Positions 39,714 through 49,047 of a stretch of DNA of 64,000 nt are shown piece by piece. Origin of the DNA: Planctomycetaceae bacterium. Its GTDB lineage: Bacteria; Planctomycetota; Planctomycetia; Pirellulales; Pirellulaceae. Under the pieces are notes generated by a model, which saw only the letters and a program-made list of their open reading frames with translations, had not been told where the DNA came from and searched no databases. The position numbers and the translations under genes are program-made. The stretch covers positions 1 to 64,000 of the forward strand of contig PBSM01000191.1 of NCBI GenBank assembly GCA_002726245.1, written 5' to 3'. Position 1 is the first letter of the stretch. The number at the start of each line of letters is the position of its first letter.

Positions 39714-42700
39714 TTACTCCGCTCCAGCATCAGCCGTCGGGGCTTCGAAGCTTGCCAAGACGTTGCCGTCATCCTTCCAGATCCGAACGACGCTGTCTTG
39801 TCCACCAGCGACGATCACTTTGCCGTTGGCGCTCGCACTGACGGAATACATGAAGTCAGCCGCGCCGCCGAGACTCTTCACGTTGCCGCCGTTATCAGCG
39901 TTCTTGATCTGAACGGTCTTGTCACCAGACGACGCAACCACGTTGCTGCCGTCAGCCACGAAGCGGATTGCAGTGACTTCCTTGCCGAAGCCGGCGATCG
40001 TTCGTTTCTGGTCGCCGGTCCGCACGTCCCAGATCTTGATGACGTTGTCGGCACCGCTCGTAGCAAGCAGGCGTCCGTCGGCTCGCCAGCTAACTCCGAG
40101 CACGTGATGCGTGTGGCCTTCAAACGAACGGACGAACTTGCCCGATTCGACTTCGAATATCTTCGCAAATCGATCGGAAGCAGAACTCGCAATCTGTTTG
40201 CCGTCAGGTGAGAACTCAAGTCCATAAATCACATCACTGTGAGCATCCTTGATCTCCTTCACTAAGGAGCCGTCAGCAACTTTCCACAACTTCAACTCGC
40301 CGCTCCTCGAAGGTTCGCCTCCGCCGGTCGCGAGGACCGATCCGTCGGCACTGAAGTCCAACGCTGTCACCCGATCGACAAAGTGCTCGACCGAATCGAC
40401 CGATCCGATCGTGCGTTGCAACTTCCATTCTGGATTCGTGTCCCACAGGATCGCCGACTTGTTGGCGGCAACCGAGAGCACATCGCCCTGTGCTGAATAA
40501 GCAACCGCGGTTACGGCCGCACCGTGTCCGGCGAAGCTCTCGACCGCAGCGCCTGTTTCAGCATCCCAAGTCCGCACACTTTGATCGTCGCCCCCAGTCG
40601 CCAAGGTCAGTCCATCCGCCGAAAAGGCGATGGCGTGGTAAGGCTTCTCACTCTCGGTGGCAGTTTGCTGCACGCCCGTCAACTGTTCTTCCGTCTTCTT
40701 CGTCTTCTCCTCCGCCGCCTTCACGGTTACTTCGACAGGCGGAATGGCTCCGGTGGCCTTCTTTACAGCCTCCTTCGCACGACCGACAGTGCGGGTTGCC
40801 GATTGCAGCGCGCGTTCCGCAGCCTTCTGCGCATCGACAGCCTTTTGCGCGGCGTCAGCGAGTTTCTTCAAGTTCTCTTCAGCCGCCTTGAGGTCAGTCA
40901 CGTACTTCGCAAGAGCTGCGTCAGCCGTCTTCTTGGTCTCGTCAGCGGTCTTCTTCGCAGCTTGACCATCGGTGATCGCCTTCTGAGCCGCTACCTTCGC
41001 CGCTTCCGCAACCTTCTTCTGGCCTTCGCCCGCACCGGCAATTGCGGTTGGGACCGCAGCCGCTAGATCAGCCAAGGCCTTGTTGTCAGGCTGAGCCTTC
41101 GCTGCTTCTTGCACTTTCTTCAAAGACTCGGCCAACGTGTCGCTCACTGTCTTAGCAGCCGCCACGGTGTCATTGATCCGCTTGTCGGCTGCGGCAAGAT
41201 CCGTTTGCCCTTTCTTGATCGCCTCGTCAGCCTTCACCACGGCCGCCTCCGCTGCCTTCTTATCGGCTTCGGACTTTGTTTGTCCAGCCTTTACGTCCGC
41301 GACAGCCTTTTCGCCGACGGTCTTGTCAGTTGCTGGCTTCTTAGCTTCTTCGATCTTCTTCTTGTGTTCTTCGTCAGCCTTCTTGCGAGCCTCTTCAGCC
41401 GTGGTCGCGTTCTTCTCTTCGGCGGCTTTGCGGTCGGTCGCCGCTTTCAAGTCGGCCTTCGTTGCGGCAATCTCGCGTTTGGCGATCGCCACCAGACGGG
41501 TCACGTCTTCGACTTTGATCTTCGCGCGGAAGTCACCCTTCAGCTCGGCGATCTGCTTGCCGTCAGCAGCCCACAACTTCGCGATATTGTTCGCGCCCGC
41601 TGAAGCAAATCGCTGGCCGTCAAGACGCACGGCAACCCCAGTGACAGGACCACCATGATTCATGTTCTTCACCGCATTACCAGCATTCACGTCCCAGACG
41701 CGAGCTGTACCGTCCTGGCTGCCCGACAAGAGCTGAGCGCCAGTGGGAAGGAGCGCCGCTAACGAAGTCACAGGACCGCCATGCCCCGCCAACTCCTTCA
41801 CGGGCTTCGGCGGTTCGGCCGCAGCCTCGCCAGGAGGCAGAGCCCAGATGCGGATGATGTTGTCGGCACCGCCCGACGCGATCTGCGTGCTGTCGGTGAC
41901 AAACGCGACGGCGTTGATCGGCGCAGGCGTTTCGACTTCGCCCGCGACCGCTCCATCGGCGACGTTCCAGACCTTGAATTTCTTGTCCTGTCCACCCGAG
42001 ACGAGCTTTGTACTATCGGTCGAGAAAGCAACGCCCGATGCGGCTCCTGCATGCGCTTCCAGCGTGCGAACCAACTTGCCGGACGGTAGTTCATACAAAC
42101 GAACCTTGCCACTCTCTTCGCCCATCGCTGCCCACTTGCCATCGGCACTCACGGCAAGAGCTTTGACTGGACTTTCGACACCGGCGAGATCAACCTTGTG
42201 AGCGTTGCGACTCCGCTTCCATAGCTTGACATTCCGATAACCGCCTGAAGCGAGTAACTCGCTGTCGGGGCTGAAACGCAGCGACTGAACAAGGTCCATG
42301 TGAGCGACGCCGGGCTTGTCATAGGTCTCGGTTTCTAGCAATGCCGGGTCGGTCAAGCGCCCAACCGCTCGCTTGCTTGGCACGTGGTAGAGGAAGATCT
42401 GATTGGCACGACCAGCCGCTGCATATTGCCCATCCGGTGAGATGGCAATCGAGTAGATGGGGTTCACGCCAGCAGGTAATGGCTGCCAACTAATCGGTCC
42501 CCCAGAACCGGTCACTTCTCCCTTAGCACCTTGATCGATCCACAACTTGATCAATCCTAACTCTTCCGATGTGAGTGGCTTGGCACCGACATCGTTGTCC
42601 TCGGGCGGCATCGCAGGATCCTCTTGCATCGCTCCTGACTTGAGCAGCAAGCTCTCCAAGCCTTTGCCGGCCACGACGGCCGGCCCTTCCGCGCCACCTT

Positions 42701-42923
42701 TCAGAATGGTCTGCGGCGTCTCGAGAACCAGATCACCTTCAGCATCGGTATTGTTGTGACACGCGAGGCAGTTGCGGCGTAAGATCGCCAAGATCTCTTT
42801 CTCAAAATCGACTTCGCCGTCGCGTTTCACTTCGGCGATCGCAATCGGGTCGGCTTGAAGAAGGCTCGGGTGCACGAGGAATGCCAGAGCGGGAACCGTG
42901 ACGAGCAAGGTGCGTTTGAACAT
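39714..42923 (-). CDS. cytochrome-WD40 protein with a long internal coiled coil
   Basis: An exported 1069-residue protein. Signal peptide: LLVTVPALAFLVHPSLLQA. A PSCyt1-type heme module has CLACH at 52-56, QTILKGGAEGPAVV and DPAMPPEDNDVG. WD40 blades fill about 150-460 (ISPDGQYAAAG, GGQDKKFKVWNVADG, GSQDGTARVWDVNAG) and again about 760-1060 (GGDDQSVRTWDAETG, SGADNIIKIWDVRTG). Between them, residues about 465-760, lies an Ala/Lys/Glu-rich helical region without Pro over long stretches, likely a coiled coil. The propeller is thus split in two by a long arm. It is the third gene of a minus-strand operon after the PPC-domain and DUF1549/1553 genes; the WD40 face and coil suggest a scaffold role at the envelope. 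Confidence 0.9.
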   Translation of the reverse strand: MFKRTLLVTVPALAFLVHPSLLQADPIAIAEVKRDGEVDFEKEILAILRRNCLACHNNTDAEGDLVLETPQTILKGGAEGPAVVAGKGLESLLLKSGAMQEDPAMPPEDNDVGAKPLTSEELGLIKLWIDQGAKGEVTGSGGPISWQPLPAGVNPIYSIAISPDGQYAAAGRANQIFLYHVPSKRAVGRLTDPALLETETYDKPGVAHMDLVQSLRFSPDSELLASGGYRNVKLWKRSRNAHKVDLAGVESPVKALAVSADGKWAAMGEESGKVRLYELPSGKLVRTLEAHAGAASGVAFSTDSTKLVSGGQDKKFKVWNVADGAVAGEVETPAPINAVAFVTDSTQIASGGADNIIRIWALPPGEAAAEPPKPVKELAGHGGPVTSLAALLPTGAQLLSGSQDGTARVWDVNAGNAVKNMNHGGPVTGVAVRLDGQRFASAGANNIAKLWAADGKQIAELKGDFRAKIKVEDVTRLVAIAKREIAATKADLKAATDRKAAEEKNATTAEEARKKADEEHKKKIEEAKKPATDKTVGEKAVADVKAGQTKSEADKKAAEAAVVKADEAIKKGQTDLAAADKRINDTVAAAKTVSDTLAESLKKVQEAAKAQPDNKALADLAAAVPTAIAGAGEGQKKVAEAAKVAAQKAITDGQAAKKTADETKKTADAALAKYVTDLKAAEENLKKLADAAQKAVDAQKAAERALQSATRTVGRAKEAVKKATGAIPPVEVTVKAAEEKTKKTEEQLTGVQQTATESEKPYHAIAFSADGLTLATGGDDQSVRTWDAETGAAVESFAGHGAAVTAVAYSAQGDVLSVAANKSAILWDTNPEWKLQRTIGSVDSVEHFVDRVTALDFSADGSVLATGGGEPSRSGELKLWKVADGSLVKEIKDAHSDVIYGLEFSPDGKQIASSASDRFAKIFEVESGKFVRSFEGHTHHVLGVSWRADGRLLATSGADNVIKIWDVRTGDQKRTIAGFGKEVTAIRFVADGSNVVASSGDKTVQIKNADNGGNVKSLGGAADFMYSVSASANGKVIVAGGQDSVVRIWKDDGNVLASFEAPTADAGAE

Positions 42924-42961
42924 GATTATCTCTTAGTTGGGGATTTGTCGTCGTTCACATC

Positions 42962-43028
42962 GTTTAGCCGCAAGCCGGAGGCGTGCGCTTCCTCGCGTCC
43001 AACGCACGCCTCCGGCTTGCGGTTAAAC
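42962..43028. repeat. dispersed palindromic repeat, copy 1
   Basis: Arms 42962-42987 and 43003-43028 are reverse complements over 26 bases with one mismatch, core CCGCAAGCCGGAGGCGTGCG, loop 15 bases. The same core occurs at 62291-62374. It sits between two genes of one operon, where a stable RNA stem could set differential mRNA stability. Confidence 0.8.
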
Positions 43029-43037
43029 AACCATTGG

Positions 43038-46000
43038 CTACTTTGCTTCGACTTTTTCTACTTTCAGGACGACTTGCTGAGTCGCCTCGACATCTAGCTT
43101 ATTGAACTTCGCTTTCACACGAATCGTGACGGTGTGGTCGCCTGGAGTGGCATCCGCCGCCGCGGTTAGCTCGAACTTTCCGTCCTTCTGGTCTTTGGCA
43201 ATCGTGACTTTTGCGACCGCGATGCCCGCGACGCCTTTCGGTAACTCGACGGTCACTTCCGCGGGATCGACAAAACCGTAGAGTCGCTCCAGCACGACTG
43301 GCAGTTCGACTTTCGCACCTTGTTTCAGCGCACCGGGCGCGTTTGCCGTGAGCTTCAGTGGGGTGTTCACAATGCGGAGCCGAATCGGAGTCGAAATGAC
43401 GGCCACGTTCTTGTCGATGGGCTTGTTGGCGTTCGTCGTGTCGGTGACCTTCTTGTCGGCAGCCGGCTTGGCGGCTTGAGCACGCTTAAGCGTGGCGTCG
43501 GTATCAGCCGCCAACTTCTCAGCCGCGACCTTCGCTTCCTCCGCTTTCTTGGCTGCCGCTTGCGCGGTGACTAACGCCGCGTCGGCAGCTTTTTGTTTCT
43601 CGGCTTCCGCGACGGCTGCCTTGTCGGCTTCGGTCTTCGCCACGTCGGCGTCGGTCACCGCCTTCTTGAGGTCTTCGTTGGCGCCGTCCTTGGCTGCCGC
43701 TTCCTTGGCAGCGGCAGCTTTGTCAGCGGCCACCTTCGCCGCATCGGTTGCAGCCTTTACAGCCGCATCGGCTGCTGTCTTGGCATCCGTTGCAACCTTT
43801 GCAGCCGCTGCCGCATCAGTCGCCGCTTTGACCGCAATGTCTTTCGCCTTGACTGCCTCAGCGGCTTTCGGTGTCAACGCCGCGATTGCAGCATCGATTT
43901 GCTTTTGCTCGGCTTGAGCCTGAGTGATGGCGACAGGATTCAGCACGTGCTTGACTTTCGTATCTGCTCGCAGATAGACCAGATAGTCGCCAGGCTTTGT
44001 CTTCGCGTTGGCGAAACTAAGAGCCAGCTTCCCAGCTCCGTCGGCCGCCTTCACCACGACGTTGCCTGGCTTGAACTCGGCCGGAAAACGTTGCGGAACG
44101 AGTGTTAAATCGGCTTTGAAGTCATCGCGGCGAACAACCGTGAGAGGAATCTCCAAAGTCGCCCCACGCGAAGTTTCCCAAACCTTCTCTTCACCCGCTT
44201 GAACGAAAGCCTTCTCGTGATCGTCACCAACCACGGCGAACGCGATCTCTTCCGTCGTACGGAAGTTCGCGGGCTGCTGCACTCGGTTTCCCGTCTCCCA
44301 CACCGTGACGCCTCCGCGGGCATAACGCACCACATCTTGTCCTTCGACCTTGGCCTTCCCGACAACACGCACGTTGTCGCTCCAAGTCGATGAATCATCC
44401 GCGGCTTTAAAGATTAAAATCCCGGACGTCGCGCCCGGCGCAACAATCACAGGCGGGCAGCTAACACTTCCTGGCAAGCCTTCGACGGATAGTTCGACCG
44501 CGTCGTTGAAGCCGTCACGGCGCTGGATTTGAACGTTGTAGACAGTTGTTCCGCCGCGCCATAGCGATGTTGTACCGGCGAGAACGGCGGCTGCGTTGAC
44601 CGGTGCTTGAACTCGCTCGGCGACCGCAGCCACTCGGAAATCGGGCGCCGGCTTGCGAATGACGAGGCGATAGACATGACGCGGATCGCTTGTAGACGTA
44701 CCGTATTGATTCCATACCGACACGCGATACGTCGTATCCTGATCCGCCGTGAACCGATAGGTCGGATCGTCGGTTGAGCTATCAAAGTTGCTGCCGATGC
44801 GTCCGTTGCGATCGCCGGGATCGTCCACATTCGCGGTCAAGGCGACCGTCTCTTCGCCTTTGTCGTCCTTCGTCACCCGTTCGACGACGAGATACGGATC
44901 AACTTCCGAGCCAAGACGATGGGCTACCACATCAATGTAGTAGACATCACCCTTCTTGGCCTCGAACTGGACGTAGTCCTTATCGCCTGCCGGGTAGAAT
45001 TGTCCGGCGACTTCACAGGGCACCGTCACCGCTTGCGATTGGCCAGATTCGTTGTTCGGTTCCTGCTCCGCGACAACCGGAGCGTGGGCGAAATAGACAG
45101 GTGATGCACTCGCCGTATTGAAGCGGTACATGAAGTTGTCAAGCCCGAAGGCACGCGGTTCGACGCGGCCGCTGACAGCCAAGCGATTCGTAGCGGCACC
45201 ATCAGCGGGCACGGGAATCGAAACCGTCAGTTTCTGAAGCGGTTGGCCGGCAACGCTGTAATAATCCGAAGGCTCACCCCCGGGGAGATTCCTGCCGTAG
45301 ATGGTGTATTGCTCATTACTGCCGGGCAGGCCCGCAGGCGGAAAGATGAACTCGACGTGCGGGCCCGTGTGCGCCGCCAAGCGATAAAAATAGTCGTTCC
45401 CTCCACGGTAGAGGAAGTCGTAGAGCATCACGATATACTCGCCGTCGCTCGGAGCCGTCAAGGCAATAAACGGGTCCGCGCCGGAATGGTCGCGGCTCTT
45501 GGCAATCTCTCGACCGGACGGATCGAAGACGACCAGCGTTGCATCCATCCGCGAATCGATTCGCTCGGAAACGCAATCGAGCAGGATCTTCTGCCCTTTT
45601 GTGAGGGCGATCTTGAAGTAGTCACGGTTATTGGCATCGACCCAACCACTGATTGTAGAATCAACTTTCAATTCAGCAGCCGATGTTGTTGCAGTGTTGC
45701 CGCCTCGCTCATGCAGTTCGTCATAGACGCCCACCGTGAAGGCTCTGGGATTTGAAACGCCATAACGTCCGACCACACGAGCTTGGTAAACGCCGGAAGG
45801 CACATCGCCGGCGATCGTGACGGTGAACTGGCCTGCCAAAGGCTGCTCGTCGAGGAATTCATTCGGCTTATGCATCTTTTGCGCGGCGACGATACCAGGG
45901 TGCGAGAAGACGAGCTTCTGCAAATCGACTTGATCCGCACCGGCAACTTGGACGTCAACCGTCGTGCCGAACTTTCCGCCGGGCGGAAAGACGCTCGAGA

Positions 46001-46091
46001 GCTGCGTGCTCGGTAGTTGCGCCAACAGCGAGGCTGCGGGAAGCAACAGACTGACAATCACCGAAGACCAAAGAAACTGTCTGCGCGCCAT
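43038..46091 (-). CDS. secreted PPC-domain protein with C-terminal-proximal coiled coil
   Basis: ATG 46091 is chosen because AAGGA lies nine bases upstream; ATG 46100 would leave no spacing. Signal peptide: RQFLWSSVIVSLLLPAASLL ending at AQ. The mature part has Ig-like and pre-peptidase C-terminal (PPC) beta-sandwich domains, e.g. DSTISGWVDANNRDYFKIAL then TKGQKILLDCVSERIDSRMD and, further on, VPCEVAGQFYPAGDKDYVQF followed by EAKKGDVYYIDVVAHRLGSE. Residues about 725-890 are an Ala/Lys-rich coiled coil closely resembling in composition the one in the next gene, followed by a last beta-sandwich. No enzymatic motif is seen. It is the middle gene of the operon 48784-39714 and probably a structural or glycan-binding envelope protein. 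Confidence 0.85.
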   Translation of the reverse strand: MARRQFLWSSVIVSLLLPAASLLAQLPSTQLSSVFPPGGKFGTTVDVQVAGADQVDLQKLVFSHPGIVAAQKMHKPNEFLDEQPLAGQFTVTIAGDVPSGVYQARVVGRYGVSNPRAFTVGVYDELHERGGNTATTSAAELKVDSTISGWVDANNRDYFKIALTKGQKILLDCVSERIDSRMDATLVVFDPSGREIAKSRDHSGADPFIALTAPSDGEYIVMLYDFLYRGGNDYFYRLAAHTGPHVEFIFPPAGLPGSNEQYTIYGRNLPGGEPSDYYSVAGQPLQKLTVSIPVPADGAATNRLAVSGRVEPRAFGLDNFMYRFNTASASPVYFAHAPVVAEQEPNNESGQSQAVTVPCEVAGQFYPAGDKDYVQFEAKKGDVYYIDVVAHRLGSEVDPYLVVERVTKDDKGEETVALTANVDDPGDRNGRIGSNFDSSTDDPTYRFTADQDTTYRVSVWNQYGTSTSDPRHVYRLVIRKPAPDFRVAAVAERVQAPVNAAAVLAGTTSLWRGGTTVYNVQIQRRDGFNDAVELSVEGLPGSVSCPPVIVAPGATSGILIFKAADDSSTWSDNVRVVGKAKVEGQDVVRYARGGVTVWETGNRVQQPANFRTTEEIAFAVVGDDHEKAFVQAGEEKVWETSRGATLEIPLTVVRRDDFKADLTLVPQRFPAEFKPGNVVVKAADGAGKLALSFANAKTKPGDYLVYLRADTKVKHVLNPVAITQAQAEQKQIDAAIAALTPKAAEAVKAKDIAVKAATDAAAAAKVATDAKTAADAAVKAATDAAKVAADKAAAAKEAAAKDGANEDLKKAVTDADVAKTEADKAAVAEAEKQKAADAALVTAQAAAKKAEEAKVAAEKLAADTDATLKRAQAAKPAADKKVTDTTNANKPIDKNVAVISTPIRLRIVNTPLKLTANAPGALKQGAKVELPVVLERLYGFVDPAEVTVELPKGVAGIAVAKVTIAKDQKDGKFELTAAADATPGDHTVTIRVKAKFNKLDVEATQQVVLKVEKVEAK

Positions 46092-46279
46092 CAGGATCAT
46101 TCCTTTTAGGTGTGCCGAAGGTGGTTTGTTGGGCGGGAGGTAGGTGGCGTGTCACCTTCTCAGTCTGATTGCTGCCGTTGTCTCTTGCAACGAATTTAAC
46201 AACCAATGAAGGTGGCTGGTTATAGCTGCTGTTCGCTCGCGAACGGAACGTTTGATCGCGGAGCGATCAACGACGTTGT

Positions 46280-48784
46280 TTAGTGGTTAAACAAGAATTC
46301 CTTTGTGTTGATCAACGCCCAAACGATGTCCTCATAGGCACGTTTGGTGTCGTCTCCACATTTTTGAATGTGAGCCATTGCAATGGCGGTCTCATCGGGC
46401 AACGGTTCGCGAGAGAAAGCCAGCAGATACAGCTCACGAATCTTTGCGGGATGTTCGCGCTCTTTGTCAGCAGCGAACTGCGCGGCTCGACCATTGCCCG
46501 CGGTCAGCTTGCCTTGAATCTCGCTCGAATTGAGCAAGTGCAGGCTCTGCGCGAGATTGGCTTCCGACGAACGTTCGCACTCACAAGCACTGCTCGCTTC
46601 TGGGCGTCCGAAGACCGTCAGGAAGTACGAGCTGAAGCCGTTGTCGGGTAGCTGCACTGCACGAGTGCCGGCCGGAGCGCCTCCGAATCCGGTAGTAGTT
46701 CCGGTGACTTGGTTGATCGCGTCGAGTAGCACTTCGGCATTCAAGCGTTGCGGATAGTAACGAGAGAAATTCTGCTTGTCGTCACGATTCCAATCATTAG
46801 GCTCGGCGGTCAACTGATACGTGCTAGAGCTAGTAATCGTGCGAATCAAGTGCTTCATGTCAAACTTATGCGCGATGAAGTCCTTTGCCAACGCATCAAG
46901 CAACTGAGGATTCGTCGCGGGGTTCGTGACTCGCATGTCGTCTTCGGGATCGACCAAGCCGCGAGCGAAGAAATGCTTCCAGTAGCGATTCACTAAGGCG
47001 TACGCGAAGAACGGGTTGTCTTCGTGACCCATCCAGTCCGCCAAATCGATCCGTGGATCACGATGTGTGACGAGCGTCAGCGCCTCGCTGCCCAGACCGG
47101 TTGGCGGCACGTTGTTCTTCGTCTTTGGATTCTGTGCCTGAGCGGTCCCGGGATTGTGATAGATGCGGTCCTGACCTTGGATCAGGCCCTTCTTCCGGCC
47201 GACTCGCGAGAAGAACGCAGCGAAGCCGTAGTAGTCTCGCTGACTCCACCTCTCGAACGGATGATGGTGACATCGGGCACATTGAATTCGTAGTCCCAGG
47301 AACAACTGGGCTGTATCCTCGAGCTGAGCCGATTGATCTTTAACTTCACGATACCACGCCACTGGCGGATTCTTGCCCGGCGAACCGGACGCAGTAATGA
47401 TTTCACGAACAAACTGATCGTACGGCTTGTTACTATGGAGCGACTCCCGAATCCAATCGTAGAAAGCAAACGTCGCAATCTTGTCTGGCTCGGCTCGTCG
47501 CTTGTTTCGCAAGACCGCCGACCACTTGTTCGCGAAGTACTCGGCATAGTCAGTGCTATCCAACAAACGATTGATTGCGTTCAGCCGCTTGTCCGACGAC
47601 GTGTCGGCAAGATAAGCCTCGGATTCTTCCATTGACGGCAAACGCCCGGCAACATCGATGGTTACGCGGCGAAGGAAGGTCGTGTCATCGGCGATTTGTG
47701 AGGCAGGCAAGCCGAGATTCTTCAGTTTTGCAAACACATTTTCATCGACCACGTTCTTCGCAACCGGCAGGTTTTCGGTCGGGATGCCGAGCGGAACAGT
47801 CGCGCGGAACACACCCACGTGGCCTTGATAGCGAGCCATCACGGCGACGCTACCAGTTAACCGAGTGGTGGTAACCAACCCCGTTACGCTGACCTCTCCC
47901 ATCTCGGTGTCGTTCGAATCGAACCGCGTCATGCGAGTAACGTCTTCAGTCGAACCGTCGGTATAGTGTGCGATCGCGACGACTTGCTGACTGGCTTCGC
48001 GACCCATCAATCGCTCTTCAGGAAAGACGTCGATGCTGCTAACCGTGGGAGCGTCGTCGCTGCCATACGGCATGCCTTGCTCAATCCATCGCCGCAGCAA
48101 GCTGTAGGCTGGCGAATCAGTCGTGATACGATGGCCGCCACCGTGAGGCAGCGTGCCGATGGCCTTCATCAGCAACAAGCTGCGGTCGGGTGCCGAAGGG
48201 AACAAGCGTCGGCCACGGCCTTCCTTCACCAGGAACTCGAAATCCTCCGGCGGCTCGAAACCTAGCAGCGACAATCGGAAGCCGTTCTGTCCGCCGGACT
48301 TTCCATGACAGCCACCGCTACTGCAGCCGTACTTGGTGAAAATCGGAACGACCTGATTCGGGAAGTTGACCGGCAAGTCCTTGACGATGTTCGTTACACG
48401 AACGTTGATCGTCGCATCAGGACCGTCTTTGGCCTTGGCGTGAATCGTGGCGTCGCCTTCGGCGATCGGTGTTACATGGCCGGCAGCATCGACGCGAACA
48501 ATTCCGTCGGGCGACACCGTGTATTCCACGTCGCGACTGAGATCGCGTTTCTGTCCGCTGTCGTATTCGCCCGAGACAACGAGTTGCTGGTTGGCGTCGC
48601 GACCCGAGACAAGGAATTTGCCATCGGCAAGCCGACCTGTCTCGACCAAGATCGATAACAACTTTCCAGGGTCGCCGATTCCCGGCGGTTCCGGTTTGTT
48701 GTCATCTTGTGCGGTAAGTGTCAGTTGGAAGGCGGGCAATAGTGCGGCTAGTAGGATAGCCGTGGCGGGGAGAGTGCGTCGCAT
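46280..48784 (-). CDS. DUF1549/DUF1553 protein with Big_2 domains and Cx4CH heme motif
   Basis: First gene of the operon; AAGGA lies seven bases before ATG 48784. Signal peptide: LPATAILLAALLPAFQLTLT. Residues about 57-133 form a bacterial Ig-like (Big_2) domain (GEYDSGQKRDLSRDVEYTVS). A cytochrome-like segment follows with YGCSSGGCHGKSGG, i.e. C154 and C159-H160, a Cx4CH spacing instead of CxxCH. A second Big_2-like domain lies about 247-335 (AIAHYTDGSTEDVTRMTRFD). DUF1549 about 345-560 (FLRRVTIDVAGRLPSMEE, RCHHHPFERWSQRDYYGFAA) and DUF1553 about 590-830 (NPFFAYALVNRYWKHFFARG, HLIRTITSSSTYQL, NSSEIQGKL). Its function is unknown; it likely forms a complex with the two downstream products. Confidence 0.9.
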   Translation of the reverse strand: MRRTLPATAILLAALLPAFQLTLTAQDDNKPEPPGIGDPGKLLSILVETGRLADGKFLVSGRDANQQLVVSGEYDSGQKRDLSRDVEYTVSPDGIVRVDAAGHVTPIAEGDATIHAKAKDGPDATINVRVTNIVKDLPVNFPNQVVPIFTKYGCSSGGCHGKSGGQNGFRLSLLGFEPPEDFEFLVKEGRGRRLFPSAPDRSLLLMKAIGTLPHGGGHRITTDSPAYSLLRRWIEQGMPYGSDDAPTVSSIDVFPEERLMGREASQQVVAIAHYTDGSTEDVTRMTRFDSNDTEMGEVSVTGLVTTTRLTGSVAVMARYQGHVGVFRATVPLGIPTENLPVAKNVVDENVFAKLKNLGLPASQIADDTTFLRRVTIDVAGRLPSMEESEAYLADTSSDKRLNAINRLLDSTDYAEYFANKWSAVLRNKRRAEPDKIATFAFYDWIRESLHSNKPYDQFVREIITASGSPGKNPPVAWYREVKDQSAQLEDTAQLFLGLRIQCARCHHHPFERWSQRDYYGFAAFFSRVGRKKGLIQGQDRIYHNPGTAQAQNPKTKNNVPPTGLGSEALTLVTHRDPRIDLADWMGHEDNPFFAYALVNRYWKHFFARGLVDPEDDMRVTNPATNPQLLDALAKDFIAHKFDMKHLIRTITSSSTYQLTAEPNDWNRDDKQNFSRYYPQRLNAEVLLDAINQVTGTTTGFGGAPAGTRAVQLPDNGFSSYFLTVFGRPEASSACECERSSEANLAQSLHLLNSSEIQGKLTAGNGRAAQFAADKEREHPAKIRELYLLAFSREPLPDETAIAMAHIQKCGDDTKRAYEDIVWALINTKEFLFNH

Positions 48785-49047
48785 TTTGGTTCCTTTAAGT
48801 TACCCATTCTGCGTCCTTAAAACGACGTCCGTGCATTCATTTCAACGATAGTTACTTTAACATATCGATCGGTTCGAATGCAAGAAACTACTCCCGCAGA
48901 TACGCTTACTGCGACAAAACACCGCGTTTTCTGCATCTTCGCGCGAAGCCAGGCCAAATCGCGGCATATTGAAGCGGACACGGCGAGCCCGCAAAATGGT
49001 GGCAATGCTAGTGCTTGCACGTACCAGTCTATTGCGCGAGACAGACG

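Noticed and set aside
40490-41658. Plus-strand frames rich in Phe, Leu and Ser opposite the WD40 coiled coil, looking like membrane helices
   Set aside because: Lys (AAG) and Ala (GCC) codons of the coil read as Leu/Phe (CTT/TTC) and Gly/Ala in reverse, which imitates a hydrophobic protein.
43492-44108. Ala/Phe/Ser-rich plus-strand frame opposite the PPC protein
   Set aside because: Same reverse-complement artefact of an Ala/Lys-rich coil.
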